Source: Azospirillum tabaci (GTDB lineage Bacteria > Pseudomonadota > Alphaproteobacteria > Azospirillales > Azospirillaceae). Taken from it: DNA of 64,000 nucleotides. Location of the stretch: positions 1 through 64,000 of the forward strand of contig NZ_JACCJY010000005.1 in NCBI RefSeq assembly GCF_014596085.1, read 5' to 3'. Positions within the stretch are counted from its first letter, which is position 1. Every line of letters begins with the position of its first letter. The notes under the pieces are model-generated. The model was given only the letters and a program-made list of their open reading frames with translations. It was not told the DNA's origin and searched no databases. Shown here piece by piece: positions 1 to 8,642 of the stretch. Both the position numbers and the translations under genes were made by a program.

Positions 1-1
1 C

Positions 2-631
2 TCCCGCGCGTCGCGCTCCGCCACCGCCGGGCGCGGGGCGGAGGCGAAGGCGCGCGAGGCCCAGGCCGCCGCCCGCCGCGCCGCCGGTCAGGCCCGCGGC
101 GGGGGGGCGGGCTACGGGGTTCACCGCTTCCCCAACGGCGACGTCTACGAGGGGGCATGGAACCGCGGACTGGGAAACTTCTCCCTTCAGGGCACGATTA
201 GCCGGAACGGCGTCGGCGTCTACCGCTTCGCCAATGGTCAGGTCTATGAGGGGGAGTGGAAGGACGATCAAATGTCCGGCTACGGCGTTCTGGGCTTCCC
301 GTCCGGCGACCGGTTCGAGGGGACCTTCGTGAACGCCGTGCCGAACGGGCCGGGTGTCTACCGCTTCGCCAACGGCGATTCCTACGCGGGCGAGGTCCGC
401 CAGGGCCGCGTGGACGGCCATGGCGAACTGGCCTTCTCCAACGGCGAGCGGTTCAGCGGCGTCGTGGTGGACCGGCTTCCGGCGGGGCCGGGCGAGTTGT
501 CGATGCGCGGCGGCACCCGCCATGTCGGGCAGTTCCGCGGCGGCATCCAGGACGGTCCGGGAGCGGCCATCGACGCCGCCGGCGCGATGCAGCCCGGCAT
601 CTGGCGCGGCGCGACGTTGCTGAGCCGTTGA
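2..631 (+). CDS. MORN-repeat protein, 5'-truncated by window edge
   Basis: The open frame enters from the left edge and ends with TGA at 629-631, so the true start lies outside the window. After an Ala/Arg-rich stretch (first ~35 visible residues) come about seven MORN-type units of the form Y/F-x-G-x-(V/F/W)-x-(N/D)-G, for example YEGAWNRG, YEGEWKDD, FEGTFVNAVPNGPG, YAGEVRQG and FSGVVVDRLPAGPG. MORN repeats form elongated beta-hairpin stacks used for membrane or protein contacts. The Ala/Arg-rich start suggests that a longer N-terminal region, possibly coiled or membrane-linked, is missing. The specific role is unknown. A palindromic repeat follows directly and no downstream partner is evident. 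Confidence 0.8.
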   Translation, partial: SRASRSATAGRGAEAKAREAQAAARRAAGQARGGGAGYGVHRFPNGDVYEGAWNRGLGNFSLQGTISRNGVGVYRFANGQVYEGEWKDDQMSGYGVLGFPSGDRFEGTFVNAVPNGPGVYRFANGDSYAGEVRQGRVDGHGELAFSNGERFSGVVVDRLPAGPGELSMRGGTRHVGQFRGGIQDGPGAAIDAAGAMQPGIWRGATLLSR

Positions 632-649
632 ATTCCCTTGGACTCATAG

Positions 650-770
650 CCCTCTCCCTTCCGGGGAGAGGGTGCCCGCGAAGCAGGCGGTGAGGGTGTT
701 ACGCTTAGCGGAATGTTCGATGCAAGGGCAACCCCCTCACCCTAACCTTCTCCCCAGAGGGGAGAGGGGA
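650..770. repeat. Intergenic palindromic repeat, class 1, copy A
   Basis: Two palindromic halves in inverted orientation. The left half begins CCCTCTCCC-TTCCG-GGGAGAGGG and is followed by a GGTGAGGGTG tract; the right half begins CCCTCACCCTAACC and ends in CTCCCC-AGA-GGGGAG. The same arrangement recurs at 8479-8618 and 14756-14894. The transcript could fold into a compound stem-loop. It separates the MORN gene from the TetR gene. Confidence 0.75.
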
Positions 771-888
771 CTTCATAGGCAATGAGCCTGTCGGGAGAGG
801 GAACGCGTCTTTCCGTTTCGGCTGATATGCTCCACATTGGAACGGATTGCGGCTCGCCCTCCGGCCGCGCATGCGAGGACCGGCCTGG

Positions 889-1590
889 ATGGACACGCTG
901 ACCGACCCGAAGAAGACCGCTTCCGCATCAAAGCCGGCCAAGTCTGCCCCAGCCAAGCCGGCTAAGCCCGCAAAGGTCACCCGCGACCCGGAGGGCACCC
1001 GCGCGCGCATCCTCGCCGCCGCGACGGAGGAGTTCGCGCGCTATGGGCTGGGCGGCGCGCGCGTGGAGCGGATTGCCGAGGTCGCCGGCACCAACAAGCG
1101 CATGCTCTACTACCATGTCGGCAACAAGGAGAGCCTGTATCTGGCCGTGCTGGAAGGCGCCTACGAACACATCCGCGCCACCGAACGCACGCTGAGCCTG
1201 GAGACTCTGGACCCGCCCGCGGCGATCGCCCGGCTGATCCACTTCACTTGGCGGTATTTCCTCGACCATCCCGAGTTCATGGCGCTGCTGAACATCGAGA
1301 ACCTGCACCGGGCGGAGTTGCTGAAGACCTCCGACAAGGTGCACGCCATGCATTCGCCCTTCGTACAGATGATCGCCGACGTGCTGGCGCGCGGCGTCGC
1401 CACCGGGATCTTCCGGGCGGGGGTGGACCCGGTGCAGCTCTACATCTCCATCGCCGGGCAGTCCTACTTCTACCTGTCCAACGTCCACACTCTGTCGGTC
1501 ATCTTCGGCCGCGACCTGCTGGCGGAGGAGGCCAAGGCGGAGCGGCTGGACCATATGGTGGACCTGATTCTGTCGTCGCTGCGGGCGTGA
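889..1590 (+). CDS. TetR family transcriptional regulator
   Basis: A 233-residue TetR-type repressor. The first ~35 residues are a Lys/Ala/Pro-rich lead. Residues ~38-85 form the DNA-binding domain (RARILAAATEEFARYG, then GGARVERIAEVAGTNKR and the conserved MLYYHVGNKESLY recognition segment). The C-terminal two-thirds is an all-helical ligand/dimerisation domain. The ATG at 889 is chosen because GAGGA lies 9 nt upstream; a TTG at 847 and an ATG at 871 are in frame but lack a good ribosome site. The near-perfect palindrome at 1711-1732, between this gene and the ABC transporter operon, is its likely operator, so it probably represses the downstream uptake/catabolic genes until a ligand binds. 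The ligand is unknown. Confidence 0.9.
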   Translation: MDTLTDPKKTASASKPAKSAPAKPAKPAKVTRDPEGTRARILAAATEEFARYGLGGARVERIAEVAGTNKRMLYYHVGNKESLYLAVLEGAYEHIRATERTLSLETLDPPAAIARLIHFTWRYFLDHPEFMALLNIENLHRAELLKTSDKVHAMHSPFVQMIADVLARGVATGIFRAGVDPVQLYISIAGQSYFYLSNVHTLSVIFGRDLLAEEAKAERLDHMVDLILSSLRA

Positions 1591-1684
1591 GCCAGCAGGC
1601 GGTTTCCTGCCGGCGGTTTCCTGCCAGTGGTTTCATCATGAATAATCCGCATACCTGACCATCCGTCCTACCCCTTTGGCAGGG

Positions 1685-1713
1685 TTGACCGCTTTGCCGC
1701 GCCGGGCTTACTT
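1685..1713 (+). promoter_or_regulatory. Candidate promoter of transporter/catabolic operon
   Basis: TTGACC (1685-1690), a 17-bp spacer and TTACTT (1708-1713). The -35 is good and the -10 poor. The TetR-type palindrome begins inside the -10, which fits repression by occlusion. Confidence 0.4.
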
Positions 1714-1732
1714 TTAACCAGCCGGTTAAAAG
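1711..1732. promoter_or_regulatory. Palindromic operator, probable TetR site
   Basis: Arms CTTTTAACC and GGTTAAAAG are perfect inverted repeats around the 4-bp centre AGCC. The A/T-rich arms stand out in GC-rich DNA, and the 22-bp length matches a TetR dimer footprint. The site lies 44 bp before the permease start and overlaps the predicted -10 region. Confidence 0.7.
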
Positions 1733-1775
1733 AGCGCCTCACGTCGGCGCCGCAACGACCGGGGGAGGAGGAGCG

Positions 1776-2648
1776 ATGGCTGTCGATGCGGCGGCTCACG
1801 GGACTGCGTCCCGTGGCGGTCCCGCTTCGGGAACGGCGGCGCGACGGGGCGGGGCGGGTGCCACGCTGCTGCGTCTGCTCAATTCCGGCTGGTTCCGGCC
1901 GGTGCTGTTCCTGGTGGTCCTGACCGTCCTGTGGGACCTGTCGGTGCGGATCTTCGCGATCCCGCCCTATCTGATACCGAAACCGGGCGACGTGGCCTTG
2001 GCGCTCGCCGCGGACTGGGACCAGCTCCTGGCAGCGTCGGTGCCGACCACGCTGGCGACCTTGGGCGGTTTCGCCCTGTCGGTGCTGTTCGGCATTCCCA
2101 TCGCCATGCTGATCGCCGGGTCGAAGACGGTGGAATCCTACGTCTACCCGCTGCTGGTCTTCTCGCAGTCGATCCCGAAGGTCGCCATCGCGCCGCTGTT
2201 CGTGGTGTGGTTCGGCTTCGGGTTGCTGCCCAAGGTGATTTCCGCCTTCCTACTGGCTTTCTTCCCCATCGTCGTGTCGGCGGTGCAGGGCTTCAAGTCG
2301 GTGGACGGCGACATGATGGACCTCGCCAAGTCCATGAAGGCCACGCGCCTTCAGACCTTCCGCATGGTCAGCCTGCCGCACGCCCTGCCGGCCATCTTCG
2401 CCGGCCTGAAGGTGTCGATCACGCTGGCCGTGGTGGGTGCGGTGGTGGGCGAGTTCGTCGGGGCGAATTCCGGCATCGGCTTCGTCCTGCAACGCTCGAT
2501 CGGCAATTTCGAACTTCCCCTGATGTTCGCGGCCCTGGTGGTGCTGGCGCTGATCGGGGTGGTGCTTTTCTGGGTCATCGACGTGATCGAACGGCTCGCC
2601 ATCCCTTGGCACGCGAGCCAACGCCACAACTTCACCGCGACGTCGTAA
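1776..2648 (+). CDS. ABC transporter permease, SsuC/TauC/ThiX type
   Basis: A 290-residue inner-membrane permease of the NitT/TauT class of binding-protein-dependent importers. After a ~30-residue Ala/Gly-rich cytoplasmic lead come about six hydrophobic segments, starting with VLFLVVLTVLWDLSVRIF. The cytoplasmic EAA-type coupling loop is around residues 188-208 (MKATRLQTFRMVSLPHALP), where the ATPase docks. The start follows a strong GGGGGAGGAGGAG ribosome site. It is the first gene of the importer and is followed by its binding protein and ATPase on the same strand. This permease class carries sulfonates, nitrate, thiamine precursors or riboflavin; nothing here fixes the substrate. Confidence 0.9.
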   Translation: MAVDAAAHGTASRGGPASGTAARRGGAGATLLRLLNSGWFRPVLFLVVLTVLWDLSVRIFAIPPYLIPKPGDVALALAADWDQLLAASVPTTLATLGGFALSVLFGIPIAMLIAGSKTVESYVYPLLVFSQSIPKVAIAPLFVVWFGFGLLPKVISAFLLAFFPIVVSAVQGFKSVDGDMMDLAKSMKATRLQTFRMVSLPHALPAIFAGLKVSITLAVVGAVVGEFVGANSGIGFVLQRSIGNFELPLMFAALVVLALIGVVLFWVIDVIERLAIPWHASQRHNFTATS

Positions 2649-2712
2649 CGCCGAAAAAAACAACAGCGACGCCGGACACCCTTCGGCCGGACAATCTTTG
2701 GGAGGAGACGAG

Positions 2713-3711
2713 ATGAAACGGACGCTCTTCGCGGCGCTCTGCGCCCTCACCGCCACGACGCTTCCGGCCCAGGCCGCGGACAAGGTCGTGCTGATGCTGA
2801 ACTGGTACGTGTATGGCGAGCACGCCCCCTTCTACTACGGCAAGGACAAGGGCCTGTACGAGGCCGAGGGCATCGACCTGGAGATCCAGGAGGGCCGCGG
2901 GTCGGCGGTGACGACCCAGGCGGTGGCCGCGAAGACCGTCGATTTCGGCTACGTCGACGTGCCGACCATGATAAAGGCGGCGGTGAAGGGCGCCCCGGTC
3001 ACCTCGCCCGGCGTGCTGCTCCAGACCAGCCCGATGTCGGCCATGGGCTTCACCGACAAGAACATCCGCAAGCCGGAGGACATCAAGGGCAAGACCGTCG
3101 CCATGACGCCGGGCGACAGCATGTCCCAGATCTGGCCGCTGTTCCTGAAGAAGACCGGCCTGAAGGAGAGTGACTTCCGCGTCGTGTCGGGCGACGCCCA
3201 GACCAAGCTGAACGCCGTCATCAACGGGCAGGCGGATCTGCTGCTGGGCTACGTCATGGACCAGAGCATGAAGATCAAGGACGCCACCGGCAAGTCGGTG
3301 ACGCCGATCCGCTTCGCCGACTACGGCGTCAACATGGTCTCCTCCGGCATCATCGCCCACACCGACACGCTGAAGGACAAGCCGGACCTCGTGAAGCGCT
3401 TCATGGCCGCGACGACCAAGGCGGTCGAAGGGGCGGAGAAGAACCCGAAGGAGGCCGTGGCCGCCATCCTCAAGGCCAACCCCAAGGGCGGCCAGGAAGC
3501 CACCCTGCTGGAGGGCTTCGAACTGACCACGCCGCTCTACCGCACGGCGGAGACCAAGGGGCAGCGGCCCTTCCGCGTCAGCGACGCCAACATGGCCGAG
3601 ACCGTGGACCTGCTGGTCGAGTACGGCGGGCTGGACGCGGCGGCGAAGAAGAACCCGAAGGCCTTCTACACCCGCGACTTCCTCCCCGATCCCGCCGCGG
3701 CGGGCCAGTGA
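2713..3711 (+). CDS. ABC transporter substrate-binding protein, NMT1/THI5-like
   Basis: A 332-residue periplasmic binding protein. Signal peptide about 1-21 (MKRTLFAALCALTATTLPAQA). The mature start LMLNWYVYGEHAPFYYGKDKGLY is the hallmark of the NMT1/THI5 fold, whose members bind pyrimidine thiamine precursors, riboflavin or alkylsulfonates. ATG 2713 is preceded by GGGAGGAGACG; an in-frame TTG 15 bp earlier is part of the ribosome site. It lies between permease and ATPase genes of the same importer. The following catabolic genes suggest a carbon compound as ligand, but that is inference. Confidence 0.9.
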   Translation: MKRTLFAALCALTATTLPAQAADKVVLMLNWYVYGEHAPFYYGKDKGLYEAEGIDLEIQEGRGSAVTTQAVAAKTVDFGYVDVPTMIKAAVKGAPVTSPGVLLQTSPMSAMGFTDKNIRKPEDIKGKTVAMTPGDSMSQIWPLFLKKTGLKESDFRVVSGDAQTKLNAVINGQADLLLGYVMDQSMKIKDATGKSVTPIRFADYGVNMVSSGIIAHTDTLKDKPDLVKRFMAATTKAVEGAEKNPKEAVAAILKANPKGGQEATLLEGFELTTPLYRTAETKGQRPFRVSDANMAETVDLLVEYGGLDAAAKKNPKAFYTRDFLPDPAAAGQ

Positions 3712-3737
3712 GGCCGGACGGACAGGAGAGCAGGGAC

Positions 3738-4562
3738 ATGGCTCAACCCCAGTTGAAAGTCGTCGGATCGGCCGAAACGGCCCGCCTGTCGCAGAAGACC
3801 CTGATCCAGATCGACGGCGTGACCAAGACCTACCGCACCCGCGACGGGGAGGTGCCGTCCCTGCGCCCGATAACCTTTGACGTGCGGGACGGCGAGTTCC
3901 TGGTGGTGGTCGGCCCGTCCGGCTGCGGCAAGTCCACGCTGCTGAAGCTGGTCGCCGGCCTGCTGCCGGTCAGCGAGGGCGCCATCACCATTGAAGGCAC
4001 CACGGTGACCGAGCCGCACGACGACGTGGGGATCGTGTTCCAGAGCCCGGTGCTGCTCGCCTGGCGGACGGTGCTGCGCAACATCATGATGCCGGTGGAG
4101 GTCCGCGGACTGCCGCGCGACAAGTATCTGGAGCGCGCCCGCGCGCTGATCCGCATGACCGGGCTGGAGGGGTTCGAGAACAAATACCCCTGGCAGCTCT
4201 CCGGCGGCATGCAGCAGCGCGCCTCGCTGTGCCGGGCGCTGGTCCACGACCCGAAGATCCTGCTGATGGACGAGCCGTTCGGCGCGCTCGACGCCATGAC
4301 GCGGGAGAAGATGAACGTCGAGCTGCAGCGCATCCAGCACGAGACGGGCAAGACGGTTCTGCTGATCACCCACTCGATCCCCGAGGCGGTGTTCCTGGCC
4401 GACCGGGTGATGGTGATGTCGGAGCGTCCTGGCGCCATCGCCGCGACCTACGAGGTGCCGCTGCCCCGCCCGCGCTCGTTGGACGTCATGGGGCACCCGG
4501 TCTTCATCGAGCTGACCCAGCGCATCCGGGCGCATTTCAACGCCCAAGGGCATCTGGACTGA
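3738..4562 (+). CDS. ABC transporter ATP-binding protein, SsuB/TauB type
   Basis: A 274-residue cytoplasmic ATPase energising the preceding importer. Walker A GPSGCGKST at ~59-67, signature LSGGMQQR at ~155, Walker B ILLMDEPFGALDA from ~174, and the H-loop in LLITHSIPEA. All catalytic residues are present. ATG 3738 is preceded by an AGGAG-like site; a GTG at 3708 is in frame but overlaps the previous gene's stop region. A short ~20-residue lead precedes the ATPase core. The enolase-superfamily gene starts 15 bp after the stop, so importer and enzymes are probably co-transcribed. Confidence 0.92.
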   Translation: MAQPQLKVVGSAETARLSQKTLIQIDGVTKTYRTRDGEVPSLRPITFDVRDGEFLVVVGPSGCGKSTLLKLVAGLLPVSEGAITIEGTTVTEPHDDVGIVFQSPVLLAWRTVLRNIMMPVEVRGLPRDKYLERARALIRMTGLEGFENKYPWQLSGGMQQRASLCRALVHDPKILLMDEPFGALDAMTREKMNVELQRIQHETGKTVLLITHSIPEAVFLADRVMVMSERPGAIAATYEVPLPRPRSLDVMGHPVFIELTQRIRAHFNAQGHLD

Positions 4563-4576
4563 GGGGGCGTGTGGTG

Positions 4577-6103
4577 ATGGAAGAGTCTTGCCCCCTCCCT
4601 GACCCTCCCCCGCTCTCGGCGGACCAAAGGTCCGCCTGCCGCGTCAGCGCAAACCATAGGTTTGCGCGAGAGCTGCGCAGGGGAGGGGAATCAACGCCCT
4701 CCCCTGCGTCAGCGGGGGAGGGAAGGGGCCCGCGAAGCGGGAAGGGTGGGGGCAATGCACCCCTCCTCACCATCCGCGCCATCGACCTCTATGAACGCCC
4801 CGTCCGCTTCGTGAAGCCCTTCCGCTTCGGCAGCGTGACGGTGGAGGCGGCCCCCCAGGCCTTCGTCCGCGCCCTGGTCCATGTGGACGGCGTCGGCGAG
4901 GCGTGGGGCGGCACCGCCGAGATGATGATGCCGAAGTGGTTCGACAAACGCCCGGACCGCAGCCCGGACGAGACGGTGGACGGCCTGCGCCGCTCCCTGC
5001 GCCTCGCCCGCGACGCCTACCGGACGGACCGTGCCGACACCGCCTTCGGGCACCACGCAGCGGCCTATGAAATTCAGCGGGCCGCCTGCCGCGCCGCCGG
5101 GCTGCCCGACCTGACCGCAGCCTATGGGCCGGCGCTGATCGACAAGGCGGTGCTGGACGGGCTGCTGCGGGTTCTGGATACGGATGTCTTCACCGGCATG
5201 CGGTCCAACCGCACCGGGATCGACGCGCGGCTGACGCCGGATCTTGCGGGTTTCGACCTGGACGGCTTCCTCGCCGGGCTGGAGCCGCGGACGTCCGTGG
5301 CGCTCCGCCACACGGTCGGGCTGCTCGACGATCCGGAGGCCCTGCGCGTCCTGCTGGCGCGGGAGCGGCTGGGCCGCTTCAAGATCAAGCTGGGCGGCGA
5401 TCCGTCCGCCGACCTCGCGCGCCTGGCGGCGATCGCCGGCGTGCTGGACGCGGTGGCGGGCGACTACCGCGCCACGCTGGACGGCAACGAGCAATACGCG
5501 GACGCCGCGGGCCTCGCCGCCTTCGTGGACGGGCTGGAGCGCGAGCCGGCGCTGGCGGGGTTCCGCGAGCGCCTGCTCTACATCGAACAGCCGGTGGCGC
5601 GGGAGCGCGCGCTGGAGGCGCCGCTGGGCGCGGTGGCCGGGCGCATCCCCTTCATCATCGACGAGTCCGACGACGGCTACGACGCCTTTCCGCGCGCCCG
5701 CGCCGCCGGCTATAGCGGCGTGTCGTCCAAGTCCTGCAAGGGGCTCTACAAGGCCGTCCTGAACCGGGCGCGCTGCGCCGCCTGGGGCGCGCCGCACTTC
5801 ATCGCCGCGGAGGACCTGACCTGTCAGGCCGGGCTGGCGGTGCAGCAGGACACGGCTCTGGTCGCGCTGCTCGGCATCGCCGACGCCGAGCGCAACGGCC
5901 ACCAGTACGGAAACGGCTTCGACGGAGCGCCGGAGGCCGACGCCTTCCTCGACGCGCATCCCGGCTTCTACACCCGGCAAGACGGCATCGTCCGCCTCGC
6001 CACGGCGGGCGGCAGCCTGCCGACCGAAACCCTGGCCGTCCCCGGCTTCGCCAGCGCGGCGCAGCCCCGGTGGGACCGCCTGTCCCCTCTGCAAAACGAA
6101 TAA
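4577..6103 (+). CDS. Enolase-superfamily enzyme with repeat-encoded N-terminal insert
   Basis: Mandelate racemase/muconate lactonising type fold, 508 residues if it starts at ATG 4577 (GAGGGGG 9 nt upstream). The enzymatic part begins near residue 61 (LLTIRAIDLYERPVRF). Visible signature elements are KIK at ~269-271, DGNE ~302, the metal ligand segment LLYIEQP ~336, IDES ~362 and SSKSCKG ~384. Family members abstract a proton alpha to a carboxylate, typically dehydrating sugar acids. Codons ~5-60 are entirely the palindromic repeat at 4588-4755, 168 bp or exactly 56 codons, without a stop. No alternative in-frame ATG or GTG lies between the repeat and the conserved core. Either the extension is translated or the gene was damaged. 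The substrate is unknown. Confidence 0.75.
   Translation: MEESCPLPDPPPLSADQRSACRVSANHRFARELRRGGESTPSPASAGEGRGPRSGKGGGNAPLLTIRAIDLYERPVRFVKPFRFGSVTVEAAPQAFVRALVHVDGVGEAWGGTAEMMMPKWFDKRPDRSPDETVDGLRRSLRLARDAYRTDRADTAFGHHAAAYEIQRAACRAAGLPDLTAAYGPALIDKAVLDGLLRVLDTDVFTGMRSNRTGIDARLTPDLAGFDLDGFLAGLEPRTSVALRHTVGLLDDPEALRVLLARERLGRFKIKLGGDPSADLARLAAIAGVLDAVAGDYRATLDGNEQYADAAGLAAFVDGLEREPALAGFRERLLYIEQPVARERALEAPLGAVAGRIPFIIDESDDGYDAFPRARAAGYSGVSSKSCKGLYKAVLNRARCAAWGAPHFIAAEDLTCQAGLAVQQDTALVALLGIADAERNGHQYGNGFDGAPEADAFLDAHPGFYTRQDGIVRLATAGGSLPTETLAVPGFASAAQPRWDRLSPLQNE
4588..4755. repeat. Palindromic repeat, class 2, copy B, inside a coding sequence
   Basis: Ends are TTGCCCCCTCCC and GGTGGGGGCAA, imperfect terminal inverted repeats shared with copies at 11077 and 27695. 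It is longer than those because it carries two extra perfect hairpins: GGCGGACC-AAA-GGTCCGCC (4618-4636) and GCGCAAACC-ATA-GGTTTGCGC (4647-4667). Its 168-bp length keeps the reading frame of the host gene open. Confidence 0.8.
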
Positions 6104-6123
6104 TCCCCTAGGGAGTCCCCGAC

Positions 6124-7275
6124 ATGAGCACGAAGCGCCTTGGTATCATCATGCATGGCGTGACCGGCCGCATGGGCATGAACCAGCACCTGATCCGGTC
6201 GATCCTCGCCATCCGGGCGCAAGGCGGCGTCACGCTGTCCGACGGGTCCCGCGTCATGCCGGACCCCATCCTGGTCGGGCGCAACGCCGAGAAGATCCGC
6301 GAGCTGGCCCAGCGCCACGGGGTGGAGCGCTGGACCGACAATCTGGACGCGGCCCTGGCGAACCCCGACGACACGATCTTCTTCGACGCCGGCACCACCC
6401 AGATGCGCCCGACGCTGCTGGAGGCGGCGATCCGCGCCGGCAAGCACGTCTATTGCGAGAAGCCCATCGCCACCAACCTGGAGGAGGCGCTGCGCGTCGT
6501 CCGGCTGGCCGAGGAGGCCGGGGTGAAGAACGGCACCGTGCAGGACAAGCTGTTCCTGCCCGGCCTGCAGAAGCTGAAGATGCTGCGCGACAGCGGCTTC
6601 TTCGGAAAGATCCTCTCGGTGCGCGGCGAGTTCGGCTACTGGGTGTTCGAGGGCGACTGGCAGCCGGCGCAGCGGCCCTCCTGGAACTACCGGGAGGAGG
6701 ACGGCGGCGGCATCATCCTCGACATGGTCTGCCACTGGCGCTACGTGCTCGACAACCTGTTCGGTCAGGTGAAGAGCGTCTCCTGCCTCGGCGCCATCCA
6801 CATCCCGGAGCGCTGGGACGAGCAGGGCAAGCGCTATCAGGCCACCGCCGACGACGCGGCCTACGCCACCTTCGAGCTGGAGGGCGGCGTCATCGCCCAC
6901 ATCAACTCCTCCTGGGCGACGCGCGTCTACCGCGACGATCTGGTGACCTTCCAGGTGGACGGCACCCACGGCTCGGCCGTCGCGGGCTTGAGCGACTGCG
7001 TGATCCAGCCGCGCCAGGGCACGCCGCGCCCGGTGTGGAACCCGGACCAGAAGCAGACCATGGACTTCTACGCGACGTGGCAGCCGGTGCCCGACAACCA
7101 GCCGACCGACAACGGCTTCAAGACGCAGTGGGAATCCTTCATCCGCCACGTCGTCGAGGACGCCCCCTTCAACCACGGCCTGATCGAGGGCGCCAAGGGC
7201 GTGCAGCTCGTCGAGGCCGCGCTGAAGAGCTGGAAGGAGCGCCGCTGGGTCGACGTTCCCTCGCTGACCGCCTGA
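6124..7275 (+). CDS. Gfo/Idh/MocA family oxidoreductase
   Basis: A 383-residue NAD(P)-dependent dehydrogenase of the glucose-fructose oxidoreductase/inositol dehydrogenase family. The N-terminal Rossmann domain has GVTGRMG at ~14-20 in place of the usual GxGxx[10 protein letters not shown] at ~110-118 contains the family EKP motif. The C-terminal alpha/beta substrate domain includes [17 protein letters not shown], with the D-x-x-x-H of the active site. The family oxidises or reduces sugar or polyol hydroxyl groups. It starts 20 bp after the enolase-superfamily gene and is followed 16 bp later by the DUF993 gene, indicating an operon. Substrate not identified. Confidence 0.9.
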   Translation: MSTKRLGIIMHGVTGRMGMNQHLIRSILAIRAQGGVTLSDGSRVMPDPILVGRNAEKIRELAQRHGVERWTDNLDAALANPDDTIFFDAGTTQMRPTLLEAAIRAGKHVYCEKPIATNLEEALRVVRLAEEAGVKNGTVQDKLFLPGLQKLKMLRDSGFFGKILSVRGEFGYWVFEGDWQPAQRPSWNYREEDGGGIILDMVCHWRYVLDNLFGQVKSVSCLGAIHIPERWDEQGKRYQATADDAAYATFELEGGVIAHINSSWATRVYRDDLVTFQVDGTHGSAVAGLSDCVIQPRQGTPRPVWNPDQKQTMDFYATWQPVPDNQPTDNGFKTQWESFIRHVVEDAPFNHGLIEGAKGVQLVEAALKSWKERRWVDVPSLTA

Positions 7276-7291
7276 CCGGAGGGCCTTGTCC

Positions 7292-8464
7292 ATGGCACTG
7301 ACCATCAAGCTGCCGCGCGCCGACCGCTCGCTGGAAAGCTACGAGGTCGCTCCGGCGCGGGGCTTCCCCGCCCACACCGACCGGCCCTTGAACCGCGTGG
7401 CCTATGCTGCCGCCCACATGGTGGCCGACCCGTTGGCCGACAACGACCCCTGGCTGACCCCGGCCATCGACTGGGACCGCACCATCGCCTTCCGCGAGCA
7501 TCTGTGGGACCTGGGTTTCGGCGTGGCCGAGGCGATGGACACCGCGCAGCGCGGCATGGGGCTGGACTGGAACGCCTCGCTGGAACTGATCCGGCGCTCC
7601 CTGACCGCGGCGAAGGCGCGCGGCAACGCGCTAATCGCCTGCGGGGCGGGCACCGACCATCTGGCGCCGGAGGATGCCCGCTCGCTCGACGACGTGATCC
7701 GCGCCTACGAGACGCAGGTATCCGCGGTCGAGGATCTCGGCGGGCGGGTGATCCTGATGGCGTCGCGCGCCTTGGCCCGCGTGGCGAAAGGGCCGGACGA
7801 CTATGTCCGCGTCTACGGCCGCATCCTCTCCCAGGTGCGCAGCCCGGTGATCATCCACTGGCTGGGCGACATGTTCGACCCGGCGCTGGCCGGCTATTGG
7901 GGAACCAACGACTTCCCGGTGGCGCTCGACACTGCGGTCGGCATCATCAACGACTTCGCGGCCAAGGTGGACGGGGTGAAGATCTCCCTGCTCGACAAGG
8001 ACAAGGAGATCGTCATGCGCCGCCGTCTGGCCCCCGGCGTGCGCATGTACACCGGCGACGACTTCAACTACGCGGAGCTGATCGCCGGCGACGCGGAGGG
8101 CCATTCCGACGCGCTGCTGGGCATCTTCGACGCCATCGCCCCGGCGGCGGCGGCGGCACTCGCCGAGTTGGCGGCGGGCGAGGAGGGGCGCTTCCACGAG
8201 ATTCTGGAGCCGACCGTCCCGCTGTCCCGCCACATCTTCAAGGCGCCGACCCGCTTCTACAAGACCGGTGTGGTCTTCATGGCCTACCTAAACGGCCACC
8301 AGGACCATTTCACGATGATCGGCGGGCAGGAGGGCACGCGCTCCACCCTGCATCTGGCTGAGATTTTCCGGCTGGCCGACAAGGCCGGGCTGCTGCGCGA
8401 CCCGGACGAGGCGGTGTGGCGCATGGCCGACATCCTGGCCGTCCGCGGCATCGAGGCGGTGTGA
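7292..8464 (+). CDS. DUF993 family protein (DHDPS-like TIM barrel)
   Basis: A 390-residue cytoplasmic protein recognised from its conserved blocks: AYAAAHMVADPLADNDPW, LWDLGFGVAEAMDTAQRGMGLDW, IACGAGTDHL and HWLGDMFDPALAGYWG. The family is related to dihydrodipicolinate synthase/aldolase barrels; KISLLDKDKE at ~231-240 may carry a Schiff-base-type lysine, but that is a guess. ATG 7292 is chosen because CCGGAGGG lies about 8 nt upstream; a TTG two codons earlier is less likely. Its place between a Gfo/Idh/MocA dehydrogenase and a sugar-isomerase-like barrel suggests a carbon-carbon lyase or similar step in sugar breakdown. Function not established. Confidence 0.85.
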   Translation: MALTIKLPRADRSLESYEVAPARGFPAHTDRPLNRVAYAAAHMVADPLADNDPWLTPAIDWDRTIAFREHLWDLGFGVAEAMDTAQRGMGLDWNASLELIRRSLTAAKARGNALIACGAGTDHLAPEDARSLDDVIRAYETQVSAVEDLGGRVILMASRALARVAKGPDDYVRVYGRILSQVRSPVIIHWLGDMFDPALAGYWGTNDFPVALDTAVGIINDFAAKVDGVKISLLDKDKEIVMRRRLAPGVRMYTGDDFNYAELIAGDAEGHSDALLGIFDAIAPAAAAALAELAAGEEGRFHEILEPTVPLSRHIFKAPTRFYKTGVVFMAYLNGHQDHFTMIGGQEGTRSTLHLAEIFRLADKAGLLRDPDEAVWRMADILAVRGIEAV

Positions 8465-8478
8465 GGTAAGGGTTAACT

Positions 8479-8618
8479 CCCTCTCCCGCCTCGGGAGAGG
8501 GAAGGGGCCCGCGCGATGCGCGGGAAGGGTGAGGGTGCCGCCAAGGATCAGCGCCTCGATCCTCGCGCGACCCTCACCCACCCGCTGCGCGGGCACCCTC
8601 TCCCGGGGCGGGAGAGGG
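8479..8618. repeat. Palindromic repeat, class 1, copy C
   Basis: CCCTCTCCC-GCCTC-GGGAGAGGG at the left end and ACCCTCTCCCGGGGCGGGAGAGGG at the right end, with CCCTCACCC/GGGTGAGGG inner arms. It fills the space between the DUF993 gene and the next enzyme gene, so it would be transcribed inside the operon. Confidence 0.8.
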
Positions 8619-8642
8619 CATTTCGAAATGAGGACCACGATC

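Noticed and set aside
4229..4576. Upstream extension of the enolase-superfamily frame into the ABC ATPase gene
   Set aside because: This part is the out-of-frame shadow of the ATPase gene; the ATG at 4577 has its own ribosome site.
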